Assembly (NCBI RefSeq): GCF_002232035.1
Contig: NZ_NKXR01000004.1
Coordinates: forward strand, 1-64,000
From: Collinsella sp. TF06-26
GTDB taxonomy: Bacteria > Actinomycetota > Coriobacteriia > Coriobacteriales > Coriobacteriaceae
Direction of reading: 5' to 3'
Length of the DNA stretch: 64,000 nt
Part shown: positions 1-8,240 of the stretch, piece by piece
Layout: the number at the start of each line of letters is the position of its first letter
Position numbering within the stretch: the stretch's first letter is position 1
Translations under genes and position numbers: made by a program
The notes under the pieces: generated by a model
Told to the model about the DNA's origin: nothing
Database searches by the model: none
Seen by the model: only the letters and a program-made list of their open reading frames with translations

Positions 1-25
1 GCTTACGCTGATGAAGGGTGATGAG
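1..25 (-). repeat. Invertible-site copy 1 (exit motif of HsdS)
   Basis: This encodes the LITLHQRK exit motif on the minus strand. It matches the reverse complement of the stretch at about 994-1018 with one mismatch over about 25 bases, so copies 1 and 2 bound the 1-1018 segment as an inverted repeat. The copy may extend past the window edge. Confidence 0.75.
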
Positions 26-532
26 ATGGTCAAGTTGCTTGAACATGGACCCTATTGCAGTCTGCTCATCCTTTGAAGGAAAGGCGAATTCTCCGGCCGC
101 CAGACCCTTTCCAGATATCTCTAGGAAGGTTGATCCAGAAGCTTTTTGTTCAGCGAACTTCTTGATTCGATCGGTCATGGAGTAGACGAAATACACATCG
201 GTATCATCGTTCACGACTAAAGACTGGAAGCCTTGGTTTGTACATGCTGACCTGCGAAGGATCGCTGTATTGCCAATGCCCGCAGGGCTTGTAAAGAGAA
301 TTGTTTTACCAGCTGGAAGCAATGTTGCCGAGCAGCTATCGTAACCAGCCTGGGTTATCCTTCGAACACTCCTGTCGGCGTACACCTGCTCGCCTAATTC
401 GGCGGGCGAATACCAGTCTATATCGCCATCCCAGTACGCATCGTTATTGGTGCTCGGCGTGCCGCCGCCCACAATAGTGGCGACATCTCCCAACTTACGC
501 TGTTCCCAAGCGGTAATTTGAGCCAGCCAACT
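1..532 (-). CDS. hsdS: Type I restriction specificity subunit HsdS, TRD cassette (partial)
   Basis: The open frame runs off the left edge. It encodes one target-recognition domain (TRD) in the type I S-subunit layout: an entry motif AWEQRKLGD, then VGGGTPSTNN and WYSPAELGEQ, then LAAGEFAFPSKDEQTAIGSM and an exit motif LDHLITLHQRK. S subunits select the DNA sequence bound by the HsdM2S methylase and the HsdR complex. No ATG with a ribosome site precedes WEQRK; an in-frame stop lies at 533-535, so this may be a silent donor cassette or start at a weak non-ATG codon. It is head to head with a second cassette at 518-1096 and shares its entry and exit repeats. Identity is from the S-family motifs; whether it is expressed cannot be judged here. 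Confidence 0.8.
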
Positions 533-553
533 TCATCTTGGGAACAGCGTAAG
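494..553. repeat. 17-bp inverted repeat between the two hsdS cassettes
   Basis: CTTACGCTGTTCCCAAG at 494-510 is the exact reverse complement of 537-553, with 26 nt between them. Each arm encodes the WEQRK entry motif of one divergent TRD cassette. Such shared entry repeats are used for TRD exchange in shuffling hsdS loci. Confidence 0.8.
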
Positions 554-1096
554 TTCTCCGATCTGACCGATAGGGTTTCCATTCAGTCAAGCGATTCCGA
601 TTTGCCTCAGGTTGAATACGAGGACATCATTCCCGGTGAGGGCACGCTGAACAAAGATTTGCGCGACAAAGATGGCGGCAAAACAGGAATTAAGTTCTAC
701 GCCGGAGATGTTCTGTACGGGAAGCTTCGTCCTTATTTGATGAATTGGCTATACCCGCAGTTCAATGGTGTAGCTGTTGGTGATTTTTGGGTCCTTAGGG
801 CTACAGAGTGTGACAGTTCATTTTTGTATCGGCTGATTCAAACGAATAGCTTCCAAAGGCTCGCAAATGTATCTTCGGGCTCTAAGATGCCTCGTGCAGA
901 TTGGAAACTGATTTCGCAATCGTTCTTCGCCGTGCCTGCCGATCACGCCGAGCAGAAAGCAATTGCGAAGAGCTTAGCCGAGCTTGACTCCCTCATCACC
1001 CTTCATCAGCGTGAGCCACAATTTACTGATATGGGTTATATGAGAGTAGAAAGGGCTCTCATAACAATGTCGATGTCCTTGTTTTCAAGCTCTTGA
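518..1096 (+). CDS. hsdS: Silent HsdS TRD cassette, opposite orientation
   Basis: The reading frame opens at TTG 518 with no ribosome site. It holds a second, different TRD: SSWEQRKFSDL entry, EYEDIIPGEGTLNKD, YGKLRPYLMNW, SSGSKMPRADWK, then EQKAIAKSLAELDSLITLHQRE. Family resemblance ends at LITLHQRE, about 1014; the last 27 or so residues read into DNA antisense to the recombinase and are probably meaningless. With about 165 useful residues it is a half S subunit; complete ones have two TRDs and about 400 residues. It points away from the cassette at 1-532, so it probably supplies an alternative specificity after inversion. Confidence 0.75.
   Translation: MSQPTSSWEQRKFSDLTDRVSIQSSDSDLPQVEYEDIIPGEGTLNKDLRDKDGGKTGIKFYAGDVLYGKLRPYLMNWLYPQFNGVAVGDFWVLRATECDSSFLYRLIQTNSFQRLANVSSGSKMPRADWKLISQSFFAVPADHAEQKAIAKSLAELDSLITLHQREPQFTDMGYMRVERALITMSMSLFSSS
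1000..1017 (+). repeat. Invertible-site copy 2
   Basis: CCTTCATCAGCGTGAGCC lies at the end of the plus-strand TRD cassette. The exact reverse complement occurs at 1992-2009, so the recombinase gene is flanked by 18-bp perfect inverted repeats. A near-identical inverted copy is at 1-17. Confidence 0.8.
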
Positions 1097-1965
1097 ATGA
1101 CGTGAAGATAAGTTTCCTGGGTGGTAGTCATGCTTGCATGGCCGAGCCTTCTTGATACGCTCGCTATGGATACGCCAGCAAACAAGAGAAGTGATGCATG
1201 TGTGTGGCGCAAGCCATGGACGGATATAACTGGTACCCCGACGTTTTTGCAGTGACGCGCTAGAACACTGTTTGCTGTTGAGTTATATACCTTGCCCTTA
1301 ACGAATATTGGCTCAGACGGGGGGAGGTTCCTCAGTAGACCGGAGAGTTGCATGATTAGTTGCCAATCGAGCTGAACTTTCCGCACTGACGAGGCGTTTT
1401 TTGTGGGGACAAAGCCGCCGCCATTCTTGTAGTCCCAGGTTTTGTTTACGGAAAGCGTTTGATGGGCGAAATCGAAATCCTCGGGGGTAAGGCCTAGCGC
1501 CTCGGAGAAGCGCAGGCCTGTTTTGGCGACGATAAGGATGAGCCAGTCCCAACTTGGCTCGCTTGTTGACAAGTCAAGATCGCCGAGCATGGCATGGAGT
1601 TCGAACTGGTTGAGGTATTTAATCTTCTTTGCCCGCGGTTGCTTACCCTTGATGATTGCCTTTCGCGTAGGATCGCGCGGAATGAGTCCCTCGTCGACAG
1701 CGTCTAGGATCGCTCCTTTCAGCTGATGGTGAAAATCCATGGTCGTTTGCCGCTCGTGATGCTCAGCATAGCCATTTATGAGCCGCTGGTACGAGGTTCG
1801 GTCCAAATCCTTGATCCTGAGGTTAGGAACAAGCTTGGCTAGCCAAGATTGGGTGAGCCGATATTTCCCCATCGTGACTTCGCGGATGGCCCCTTCTTTA
1901 TAGACGCTAACCCATTGCGAGTAGTAATCGCAAAAAAGAGAGTCTTCGGTGATGGCAATGAGCAT
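1036..1965 (-). CDS. Tyrosine recombinase (phage-integrase/XerC-D type)
   Basis: A 309-residue tyrosine recombinase. The N-terminal SAM-like DNA-binding region (about 1-110) precedes a catalytic domain with TGLRFSEALGL (first Arg), HGLRHTHASLL (His-x-x-Arg), LGHASMTTTQETY (His and the nucleophilic Tyr). Known members cut and rejoin DNA at short inverted sites. It lies between hsdR and the hsdS cassettes and is flanked by 18-bp inverted copies of the HsdS exit repeat, so it is the likely invertase that exchanges the TRDs. A purine-rich ribosome site (GAAGGAGG) precedes the ATG. It could instead be a relic of a larger element, but no phage genes adjoin it. Confidence 0.88.
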   Translation of the reverse strand: MLIAITEDSLFCDYYSQWVSVYKEGAIREVTMGKYRLTQSWLAKLVPNLRIKDLDRTSYQRLINGYAEHHERQTTMDFHHQLKGAILDAVDEGLIPRDPTRKAIIKGKQPRAKKIKYLNQFELHAMLGDLDLSTSEPSWDWLILIVAKTGLRFSEALGLTPEDFDFAHQTLSVNKTWDYKNGGGFVPTKNASSVRKVQLDWQLIMQLSGLLRNLPPSEPIFVKGKVYNSTANSVLARHCKNVGVPVISVHGLRHTHASLLLFAGVSIASVSRRLGHASMTTTQETYLHVIQELENKDIDIVMRALSTLI

Positions 1966-1991
1966 TATTTGCCTCCTTCATCATGTGTGGC

Positions 1992-2009
1992 GGCTCACGC
2001 TGATGAAGG
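1992..2009 (-). repeat. Invertible-site copy 3, downstream of hsdR
   Basis: GGCTCACGCTGATGAAGG, the exact reverse complement of 1000-1017, lies 14 nt past the hsdR stop. Read on the minus strand it still spells a vestige of the exit motif (IILHQRE), which suggests an S-gene end once stood here. Confidence 0.75.
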
Positions 2010-2022
2010 ATGATGATGCCGC

Positions 2023-5000
2023 TCACTCGTCGATGTCGAAGCCGCCTTTCAGGATAAATCTCTTGAGAAGCGCCGCAGCCCGGGTGTTCACCTTGAATGG
2101 CGGCAGGCTCTTGCCTTCCTTCTGCTCGAAGAAAGCTTTGGCGCGGACTTTGTCAACCGAGTCTTTCAGGTCGTCGAAGCGTCCGAATTCGTTTATGTTC
2201 GATTCAGTCAAGTCAAGTGCCACCATGGCGGTGAGAAGGTCGCCATCTATGCCGAGAGCTTCGACAACGCGCTGGACCTGAGCATTTTTGGCCTTGCAGG
2301 CATATGACGTAATGTAGTCCCTCAGCGTCATGCCCTCCTCAAGGGTTGCATCGCCGCGCTCCACGTCGTGCAGAAACAGCTCCGCGAAGCGCTGGTCGTC
2401 TTGGCTCAAAGACGCAAAAGAACGGTGGAGCTCCTCGCGCGCCGCCGCGAGGCCCTCATCATCCTGTTCTAGGCACTTTAGCCATTTCTCAAAGTTCGAG
2501 TTCATGTAATCGCTGTCAATGAGGCCTGTGTCGATTTCCGTAATGTGCCCGTCCAACTCGTAGGGTGCATCGGGAGCATCGCCCGAGGTACCGCCAGAGA
2601 AGAGCTCTTTGTAGCGCTGCACGAGGACAAGATAGGTTCGCTCGTCGATGACGGGTTGGACGAGAACGGACTCGCTGAGTTGCGAGCCCTCTTTCGGTTC
2701 TTCCCTGAACTCGTAGGTATCCTGTTCCCATGTGAAGCCCTGTACCTTCGCGGCCTCAAGGAACTCGTTAAGCTCGACGAATTCCTTCGCGAACTTGCGC
2801 CTGGCCTCCTGCGATGCGGGAAGCTTCGAGAGATCTCCCACGCCAGCGGCCTCGAAAACCATGAGTATTTCCTGGAGGCGCGTATCCATCAACGCAATAT
2901 TCTCCGGCAGCTTCTGGACGAACATATCGAGCGGGCGGTCTCCCGAATACAGCTTCACCGCCGCTTCGATATAGCCCTTCATAGTATGGGGTCGACGGTA
3001 ATAGCGAATCGTGCCGAAAGGCTTGTCGGGCCCAAACAGGCGGTTCGTGCGGCTGAACGCCTGGATGATGCTCTCGTAGTCGATTACCTTGTCGAGATAG
3101 AGCGTGTTAAGCCATTTGGAGTCGAAGCCCGTGAGCATCTGATCAACCACGATGAGCAGGTCGATGCGGGAATCACGGTTGGTGTCGACGTTGACGTAAG
3201 GTTTCTTGTGGGACAGACGAGCCGAGATATCCTTCTTCATGGCGGGCCATGTGGGAATAGTGAATTCCTGACTGTATGCCTTGTTATAGTCTTCTATGAG
3301 CTCAACCAGAGCGTCTTCCTTTACCGTGGAGCCGGCGTTGTTGTCGACGCTCGGGTCGAAAAGAGCAGTCACCCTCATCTGCGGGGCGCGCTCCTTGAAG
3401 GCTCGGTAGTAGTCGATCGCCTCTGGGATGGAGCTCGTCGCCAGGATTGCATGGAACTTGTTGCCGTGGGAGAGCACCGGAAAGCGGCGCAGGATGTCCT
3501 CGACAACCTTTCCGTGATGCGGGGTGTCGGGCCAGTATTGGGCGCGAGTAAGGAAATCCTCGATTCCCTTGATATGGTTACCGGCGCCATCGACCATCGG
3601 CCCCATGGGAACCTTTGCCGAGTCCTTATAGTAGTAGAAAACTTTGCTCTTTCGGTCGTCGGAAATGGCTTCGGCGACGGTTGCGGCTTTCGCCTGCTCT
3701 AGGGCAACCGCTTCGCGCACGTCATAGTCATCGAACGTCGTCACCATGTAGGGGTCGAAGCCCAGCACGTTGCCGTCGCGGATGCCGTCGGCGATGCTGT
3801 ATCGGTGCAGGCATTCGCCAAACACCATGGCTGTGGTCGATCCCTTCTTCTGATTCTCGTCGAGGATTGGCGTTCCCGTGAAACCGAAGAAGAGGGCATT
3901 GGAGAAGGCGCGGCGTATGTCCTGGAGCATGTCACCGAAGGTAGATCGGTGGCACTCGTCAATGATAAATACGATACGTTTGCCAGCCAGGCGGTCGAGC
4001 TCGGCTTGGGTGATCCCCGTCTCGCCGGCCTTCAAGTTGCTCATCTTTTGGATAGAGGTGACGATAAGGCGATTCTTGGGGTCGTCACTAGCGAGCTTGG
4101 ACTTGAGGACCTGCGTATTCTCAGTGCCCTGCACGTCGTCGGCGTCGTCAGCGAAGGAGCGGTACTCCAAGAGCGACTGCGTGCCCAACTCGATGCGGTC
4201 CATTAGGAACACGACCTTGTCGGCATCATGGGAGTCAGCGACAAGTTGGGCCGATTTAAAGCTGGTCATGGTTTTACCGGAGCCGGTGGTGTGCCAGATA
4301 TAGCCGCCGGGACGACCGGGCGTGCTGCTGTGCCGCGGCTCGTCCCATTTGCATCTGCGAACCTTATCCGAGATGGCCGCGGCGGCATAGTACTGGTAGC
4401 TACGCATGACTTTTAGGCAGCCATCCGAGCTGTCGGCCACGGTATAGAACCCAATGAGCTGATGTGCCATGGGAATGGAGAGCAGCGTCGAGGTGAAGCG
4501 CTTCCACTCGTCAGTACCGGGCTTGTCGCCCGCGCAGACGGGCTCGTTGTTGAAGTCTTCCCAGTGGAAGAAGAAGTTGGGGTTAAACGCACCCGTTCCG
4601 GGGTTGGCGAAGTACCGCGCCTCGTCAGGGGTCATTCCCACGAAGATCTGCACCAGGCGGAAGAGTCCCGTGAACACACCTTCGTGCGCGTATTTTTCAA
4701 TCTGGCCGGTTGCCTGGCTTACGGGCACGCCGCTGCGCTTAAGCTCGATATGGATGACGGGCATGCCGTTGATGAGCAGGCATAGATCACCGCGACGATC
4801 GTTAAGGATTTTGCTTTTTGCGGGATAGATTGGCTGTTGGGCGATTTGGTACCGGCTTTGACCTGCAGCAATCTCTTGACGGTCGTAGATTTTCAGGCTG
4901 ACTTCCTTGCCCAGGTGAAGGACGTCATCAGGGTTGTCGCGGGTGATGGCAATGGTTTTGCCGTTGATGAACCCGTTGAGCGCCAGCGGGGTCTTAAGCG

Positions 5001-5220
5001 TTTCGATCTGTTCGATGACCTGTGCCATTTCACCCTGCGTGAGTGGACAGCCATTCAGGCGGTCTATGCCGGCATTGTTGTTAAACAGGATCTTCGCCCA
5101 GTTGCAGATAAGGTCCTGTTCGGTAGGGTAGCAAAGAACACCTTCCGCATCGTCCCAACCGTGCTGCTTCAACACAGCGATAACCGCTTCTTCGAACGAA
5201 GCTTCTTTATCGAAAACCAT
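2023..5220 (-). CDS. hsdR: Type I restriction enzyme R subunit
   Basis: A 1065-residue HsdR, the motor and nuclease subunit. The N-terminal PD-(D/E)xK nuclease shows RRGDLCLLINGMPVIHIELKRSG (Asp, then Glu-x-Lys). Superfamily 2 helicase motifs follow: Walker A TTGSGKTMTSF at about 312-322, motif II IIDECHRSTFG, FGFTGTPI, then LIVVDQMLTGFDSKWLNTLYLDK and QAFSRTNRLFG. In this family HsdR joins HsdM and HsdS, translocates DNA and cuts at a distance. Length and motif order are normal and the gene appears intact. hsdM is absent from the window; it probably lies beyond the left edge with the expressed hsdS. Transcription runs toward the recombinase and the cassettes. Confidence 0.95.
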   Translation of the reverse strand: MVFDKEASFEEAVIAVLKQHGWDDAEGVLCYPTEQDLICNWAKILFNNNAGIDRLNGCPLTQGEMAQVIEQIETLKTPLALNGFINGKTIAITRDNPDDVLHLGKEVSLKIYDRQEIAAGQSRYQIAQQPIYPAKSKILNDRRGDLCLLINGMPVIHIELKRSGVPVSQATGQIEKYAHEGVFTGLFRLVQIFVGMTPDEARYFANPGTGAFNPNFFFHWEDFNNEPVCAGDKPGTDEWKRFTSTLLSIPMAHQLIGFYTVADSSDGCLKVMRSYQYYAAAAISDKVRRCKWDEPRHSSTPGRPGGYIWHTTGSGKTMTSFKSAQLVADSHDADKVVFLMDRIELGTQSLLEYRSFADDADDVQGTENTQVLKSKLASDDPKNRLIVTSIQKMSNLKAGETGITQAELDRLAGKRIVFIIDECHRSTFGDMLQDIRRAFSNALFFGFTGTPILDENQKKGSTTAMVFGECLHRYSIADGIRDGNVLGFDPYMVTTFDDYDVREAVALEQAKAATVAEAISDDRKSKVFYYYKDSAKVPMGPMVDGAGNHIKGIEDFLTRAQYWPDTPHHGKVVEDILRRFPVLSHGNKFHAILATSSIPEAIDYYRAFKERAPQMRVTALFDPSVDNNAGSTVKEDALVELIEDYNKAYSQEFTIPTWPAMKKDISARLSHKKPYVNVDTNRDSRIDLLIVVDQMLTGFDSKWLNTLYLDKVIDYESIIQAFSRTNRLFGPDKPFGTIRYYRRPHTMKGYIEAAVKLYSGDRPLDMFVQKLPENIALMDTRLQEILMVFEAAGVGDLSKLPASQEARRKFAKEFVELNEFLEAAKVQGFTWEQDTYEFREEPKEGSQLSESVLVQPVIDERTYLVLVQRYKELFSGGTSGDAPDAPYELDGHITEIDTGLIDSDYMNSNFEKWLKCLEQDDEGLAAAREELHRSFASLSQDDQRFAELFLHDVERGDATLEEGMTLRDYITSYACKAKNAQVQRVVEALGIDGDLLTAMVALDLTESNINEFGRFDDLKDSVDKVRAKAFFEQKEGKSLPPFKVNTRAAALLKRFILKGGFDIDE

Positions 5221-5580
5221 GGCAAAACCTATCTGCGTAATTGCAAAAAGCGTTTTTTACTTATTTCAAACATTATAGGTCCCGCAGCCATTTCCCCGGG
5301 ATTGCCCGGGCCCTCTAAATTGACTGACAGGGCTTTTTGGAGCCGCTTCTGCCGCTCCGGACACCGATCAAAGTCAATGGAGTAGCCCACCTCAATGGAA
5401 TGTATAAAGCAAACGCACGTTTACGCCTAAACCCATGCGACAAATTGAGCCCCGATGACTTGAATTTGAGGTCATTCCAGGGGCGCCGTAGGCAGTCGAT
5501 CTGTATGCGTTGGTTCTATCAAATTGACATTGATAGCAGCGACCGCCCCGCGCACCTCGCCCATCAGTTATAGTCGCCCC
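5221..5580. other. Intergenic region upstream of hsdR
   Basis: No gene is supported here. It holds the hsdR upstream region, AT-rich just before the start, a CCCGGG-containing hairpin with GGGCTTTTT nearby (about 5294-5338), and an imperfect hairpin at 5449-5484. Confidence 0.5.
5449..5484. repeat. Hairpin repeat copy A (TGACTTGAAT type)
   Basis: A 36-nt imperfect hairpin with arms GCCCC/GGGGC outside and ATGAC/GTCAT inside around TTGAATTTGAG. A related copy lies at 6492-6527 in the same orientation. The pair bracket the exonuclease gene, and the outer stem pairs change in a compensating way between the copies. Confidence 0.6.
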
Positions 5581-6315
5581 CTACCTCCCCTCCGCCTTCA
5601 GCTTCAGCAGCAGGTCACCCAGCTCGGGGCACTTCTTGGAAAGGCGCGTCTGGGTTCGCTCGCCCATCCCCCACCGCTGGCGGACTTCCTGGGCGTGCGG
5701 GCTCACGCGGTAGTCCCCGTCCATCACCTGCTTGAGCAGCTTGGCGGTCACGCGCGCATCGGCTAAGGCGCTGTGGGCGTGGCCCGTCGACTCGTCAAAC
5801 TCGATGCCAAACCACATTGCCGCATCACTCAAAGAGACGCACCCGTGGCTGCCCACGTCCATAATCGAGGTATAAAACGCCTGCAGGTCGGCCCAGTCCG
5901 TAGGAAATGCGGCAAGGTCGATGTGTTTTGCCTGGCACTCGGTCAAAAGCTGTCGACGGTCCGTCCCGCTCCAGCAAACTATCTGGGCGGAGTAGCGACC
6001 GATCCAATCGCTGAGCCTTTTGATCACCACATAGAGCGGATCGGCCATCGCGGTGTCCACAGCCGATATCCCCGTAAGCTCGCGGACGGGAAACGCAACG
6101 CCTTCGGTAAATTCCGTCTGCACAAACTGCGAGAACTCGCCCATAACGTTGCCGTGGTAATCGAGCTTGACGGCGCCGACCTCGATAATCTCATTGCGCA
6201 GCCCACGGCGATGGCGCTGCTTTGGCACCGGCGCAAACTCAAAGTCCAGCACAATCTGGCGCGCAAAGTTCGTCGTATCGATAGCCGAGATACCTGGCGT
6301 CTTTTCAGCTGACAC
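5581..6315 (-). CDS. DEDDh 3'-5' exonuclease (DnaQ/ERI-1-like)
   Basis: A 244-residue exonuclease of the DnaQ-like superfamily. ExoI motif IVLDFEFAP supplies the first Asp and Glu. NEIIEVGAVKLD follows, and ExoIII HSALADARVTAKLL supplies the His and last Asp. These acidic residues bind the two metal ions that hydrolyse 3' ends. The arrangement is closer to the ERI-1/KapD branch than to the epsilon subunit of Pol III, since there is no polymerase-binding tail. The substrate (DNA or RNA) cannot be told. It is a single gene with no operon partner, and two related hairpins (5449-5484, 6492-6527) stand either side of it. Confidence 0.85.
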   Translation of the reverse strand: MSAEKTPGISAIDTTNFARQIVLDFEFAPVPKQRHRRGLRNEIIEVGAVKLDYHGNVMGEFSQFVQTEFTEGVAFPVRELTGISAVDTAMADPLYVVIKRLSDWIGRYSAQIVCWSGTDRRQLLTECQAKHIDLAAFPTDWADLQAFYTSIMDVGSHGCVSLSDAAMWFGIEFDESTGHAHSALADARVTAKLLKQVMDGDYRVSPHAQEVRQRWGMGERTQTRLSKKCPELGDLLLKLKAEGR

Positions 6316-6491
6316 GGTTAGGGCCTTTCTCCGTCAACTGCCGCTTGGTTACATAAGCGGCTACATTGCCGTAAGGATAGGCGCCCGTGCGGACATGAAG
6401 GCGGGACGCAATGCCACGCGCGCAAGGCACACGTCATACAGTCGACCCCAAGAGAGCCGCCCGCTCTATTCAAATGCATGAAAAAGATTGA

Positions 6492-6527
6492 GGCCCGGTG
6501 ACTTGAATCAGCGGTCATCCCGGGCCC
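6492..6527. repeat. Hairpin repeat copy B (TGACTTGAAT type)
   Basis: Related to the hairpin at 5449-5484: GGCCC/GGGCC outer arms and TGAC/GTCA inner arms around TTGAATCAGC. The second base pair of the outer stem is C-G in copy A and G-C here, a compensating change that favours a conserved structure. Confidence 0.6.
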
Positions 6528-6806
6528 ATCAGAGCTCGTAGAGCTCTTGGTTGCTTTGGTCTCGCTCTTCACGGCGCTTATCGAACTTTCCGAGGCACTC
6601 AAGCAGCATTCGAAGCCTAACAAGTCGCTGCCATTAAGGCACTGACCTCTTGACCAAGCAACGGCGCTGCCCAGCTCTTCACTACTTGGGCTGCCGTCGA
6701 CTTTATTCTATCCGCCCAATTAAACTGAGACAAGCATCGGTAAATGGACTATACCGATATCGCAGGCCCCGAATTCTGAGGCGCGCTTTTCACTCGAAGA
6801 CTCAGC

Positions 6807-6925
6807 CGGAAACGGCATCCCGTTCTGAGCGTCGAATCCGGGACGCAGTTTCCGTTTGAGGGCCGATTCGGAAACGGCCTCCCACTCTGGAGCCGAATTC
6901 TGGGACGCAGTTTCCGGTTGAAATC
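6807..6925. repeat. Two units of the 61-62 bp palindromic repeat
   Basis: Two units with TTTCC anchors at 6849 and 6911 (62 bp apart) and alternating arms of the GGAAA..TCCC and GGGA..TTTCC type. This is the same family as the nine-unit array at 8241-8752. The two blocks flank the gene at 7208-8206. Confidence 0.75.
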
Positions 6926-7130
6926 CGATCAACCGCTCACATCACACGTCCTCAAACGCGCAATCCAGAGCTGCAAAATAGCAGATAAACAACCATTTTT
7001 CTAAAAAGTACACGTCCTGAAACTTACCCAGTCTTCATAACTCGGTACCGTTCACGGTCGCCGATTACCGCCCACCGATTCAAACAAGAAATATGTCGCC
7101 AAAAGCAGGTCATCTACCTGCATGGTTAGA

Positions 7131-7152
7131 TTTTGGTCAGCTTTTGGTCAGC
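7131..7152 (+). promoter_or_regulatory. Tandem 11-bp direct repeat upstream of AbiEi-like gene
   Basis: TTTTGGTCAGC occurs at 7131-7141 and again directly at 7142-7152. The one-helical-turn spacing suits a dimeric repressor site. It sits 56 nt before the start codon, so autoregulation is a reasonable but untested guess. Confidence 0.4.
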
Positions 7153-7207
7153 TGAGCGACAAGTTCCAGCTGATACGTTTTTGCTACCCAAAAGGAGGCG
7201 GTAGCTC

Positions 7208-8206
7208 ATGACCCATTGCAATGACCAGCTCATCGACCAACTGCTCACTCAAGCCGAACAAGAGGGGCGCTGTCTGATTCCCCCGAGCACGGCGATCCGA
7301 AAAGCGCTCCTTCGGCGCACCGGCGGCACGGTTGTCTCGCCCGTGCCGGGGTTGTTTGCGCGAAAAACGCGCTGGGATGAACTCAACCGAGCGCAACGCC
7401 ATTGCGAAATCCTCCGCGCCCTTGCGATCATCCACCCCGATTGGACGTTCTGCTCGTTTTCGGCCGCCTGCCTGCTGGGGCTCGAGGTCTCGTGGCGACA
7501 CCTGAATGTCGTGCATGTCTGCAGCTCGACAAAGCCGTCGGCTCGCCCGGGCGCACATATTCAGCGGCACCAAATTGAGCCGGCCGGAGCAATACGCAGA
7601 GCCGGCATATCGGTAACGCCGCCCATCCAAACGGTCACAGATTGCCTGTTGCAGACCGGTTTTGCCGACGGCATGCCCATTGCCGATTCGACGATCTTAA
7701 AGCTCGGCCTTGCGCGGGAACAGCTGATGGAGGCCGTCGAGCAACGAGCGACCGCCCGCAATGGTCGCACGATTCGCACCGCCCTCACGACACTTCGATA
7801 TGCCGACTCCCGCGCCGAGAGCGGTGGAGAATCAGTCGTCCGCGCCATCATGATCGAGACGGGCTTTGCGCCCGACTGGCCTCAATACGAGCTGACGGAC
7901 CCCTTCGATTCGGCCAAGCCCATACGAACGGACTTTGCCTGGGAGCGCCAGGCGCGGGAGCTCACGCTGGGCGAGCTCGACGGGCTCATCAAATATACCG
8001 ACCAGACCATGCTGGCCGGACGCACCACCGCCGAGGCGCTCGTTGCCGAACGACAGCGCGAGGCGCACCTATCGCTCTACGGGCACCCTCTGCTGCGCTT
8101 TACCATGAACGAGGTCCGCTCGGCAGGAATGCTCTCTAAAAAGCTGCAGACGGCAGGTATCCGGCAGACCGCGCTGCCGACATGGCTCAACGACGTGAAG
8201 CTGTAG
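7208..8206 (+). CDS. AbiEi-type antitoxin-domain protein with PDDEXK-like C-terminus
   Basis: A 332-residue protein. The N-terminal half (about 1-130) resembles the AbiEi/type IV antitoxin-like winged-helix proteins common in Actinobacteria (TGGTVVSPVPGLFARKTRW, then the HPDWTFCSFSAACLLGLEV region). The C-terminal third carries a PD-(D/E)xK or DUF559-like signature: IRTDFAWERQARELTLGELDGLIKYTD, with Asp and Glu-x-Asp-Gly followed by Lys. In such proteins this fold suggests a nuclease or nuclease remnant. An AAAGGAGG site stands before the ATG. No AbiEii toxin partner adjoins it; it sits alone between two blocks of the palindromic repeat. Function is not established. Confidence 0.6.
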   Translation: MTHCNDQLIDQLLTQAEQEGRCLIPPSTAIRKALLRRTGGTVVSPVPGLFARKTRWDELNRAQRHCEILRALAIIHPDWTFCSFSAACLLGLEVSWRHLNVVHVCSSTKPSARPGAHIQRHQIEPAGAIRRAGISVTPPIQTVTDCLLQTGFADGMPIADSTILKLGLAREQLMEAVEQRATARNGRTIRTALTTLRYADSRAESGGESVVRAIMIETGFAPDWPQYELTDPFDSAKPIRTDFAWERQARELTLGELDGLIKYTDQTMLAGRTTAEALVAERQREAHLSLYGHPLLRFTMNEVRSAGMLSKKLQTAGIRQTALPTWLNDVKL

Positions 8207-8240
8207 GGACTGCTGAGCTTATGCCCGTCTGCCTGCCAAA

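Larger units (their letters stand above)
6316..7207. other. Long intergenic region with repeats
   Basis: No convincing gene is present. It contains hairpin copy B at 6492-6527, two units of the 62-bp palindromic repeat at 6807-6925, a 6-bp-stem hairpin at 7105-7121 and two abutting 11-bp direct repeats at 7131-7152 ahead of the AbiEi-like gene. A short hydrophobic frame (ELVELLVALVSLFTALIEL, about 6530-6590) has no ATG and is not called. Confidence 0.5.

Noticed and set aside
1-532. Frameshift in the left hsdS cassette
   Set aside because: A first reading suggested one near 105; re-reading base by base shows SGKGLAAGEF continuous in one frame to the window edge.
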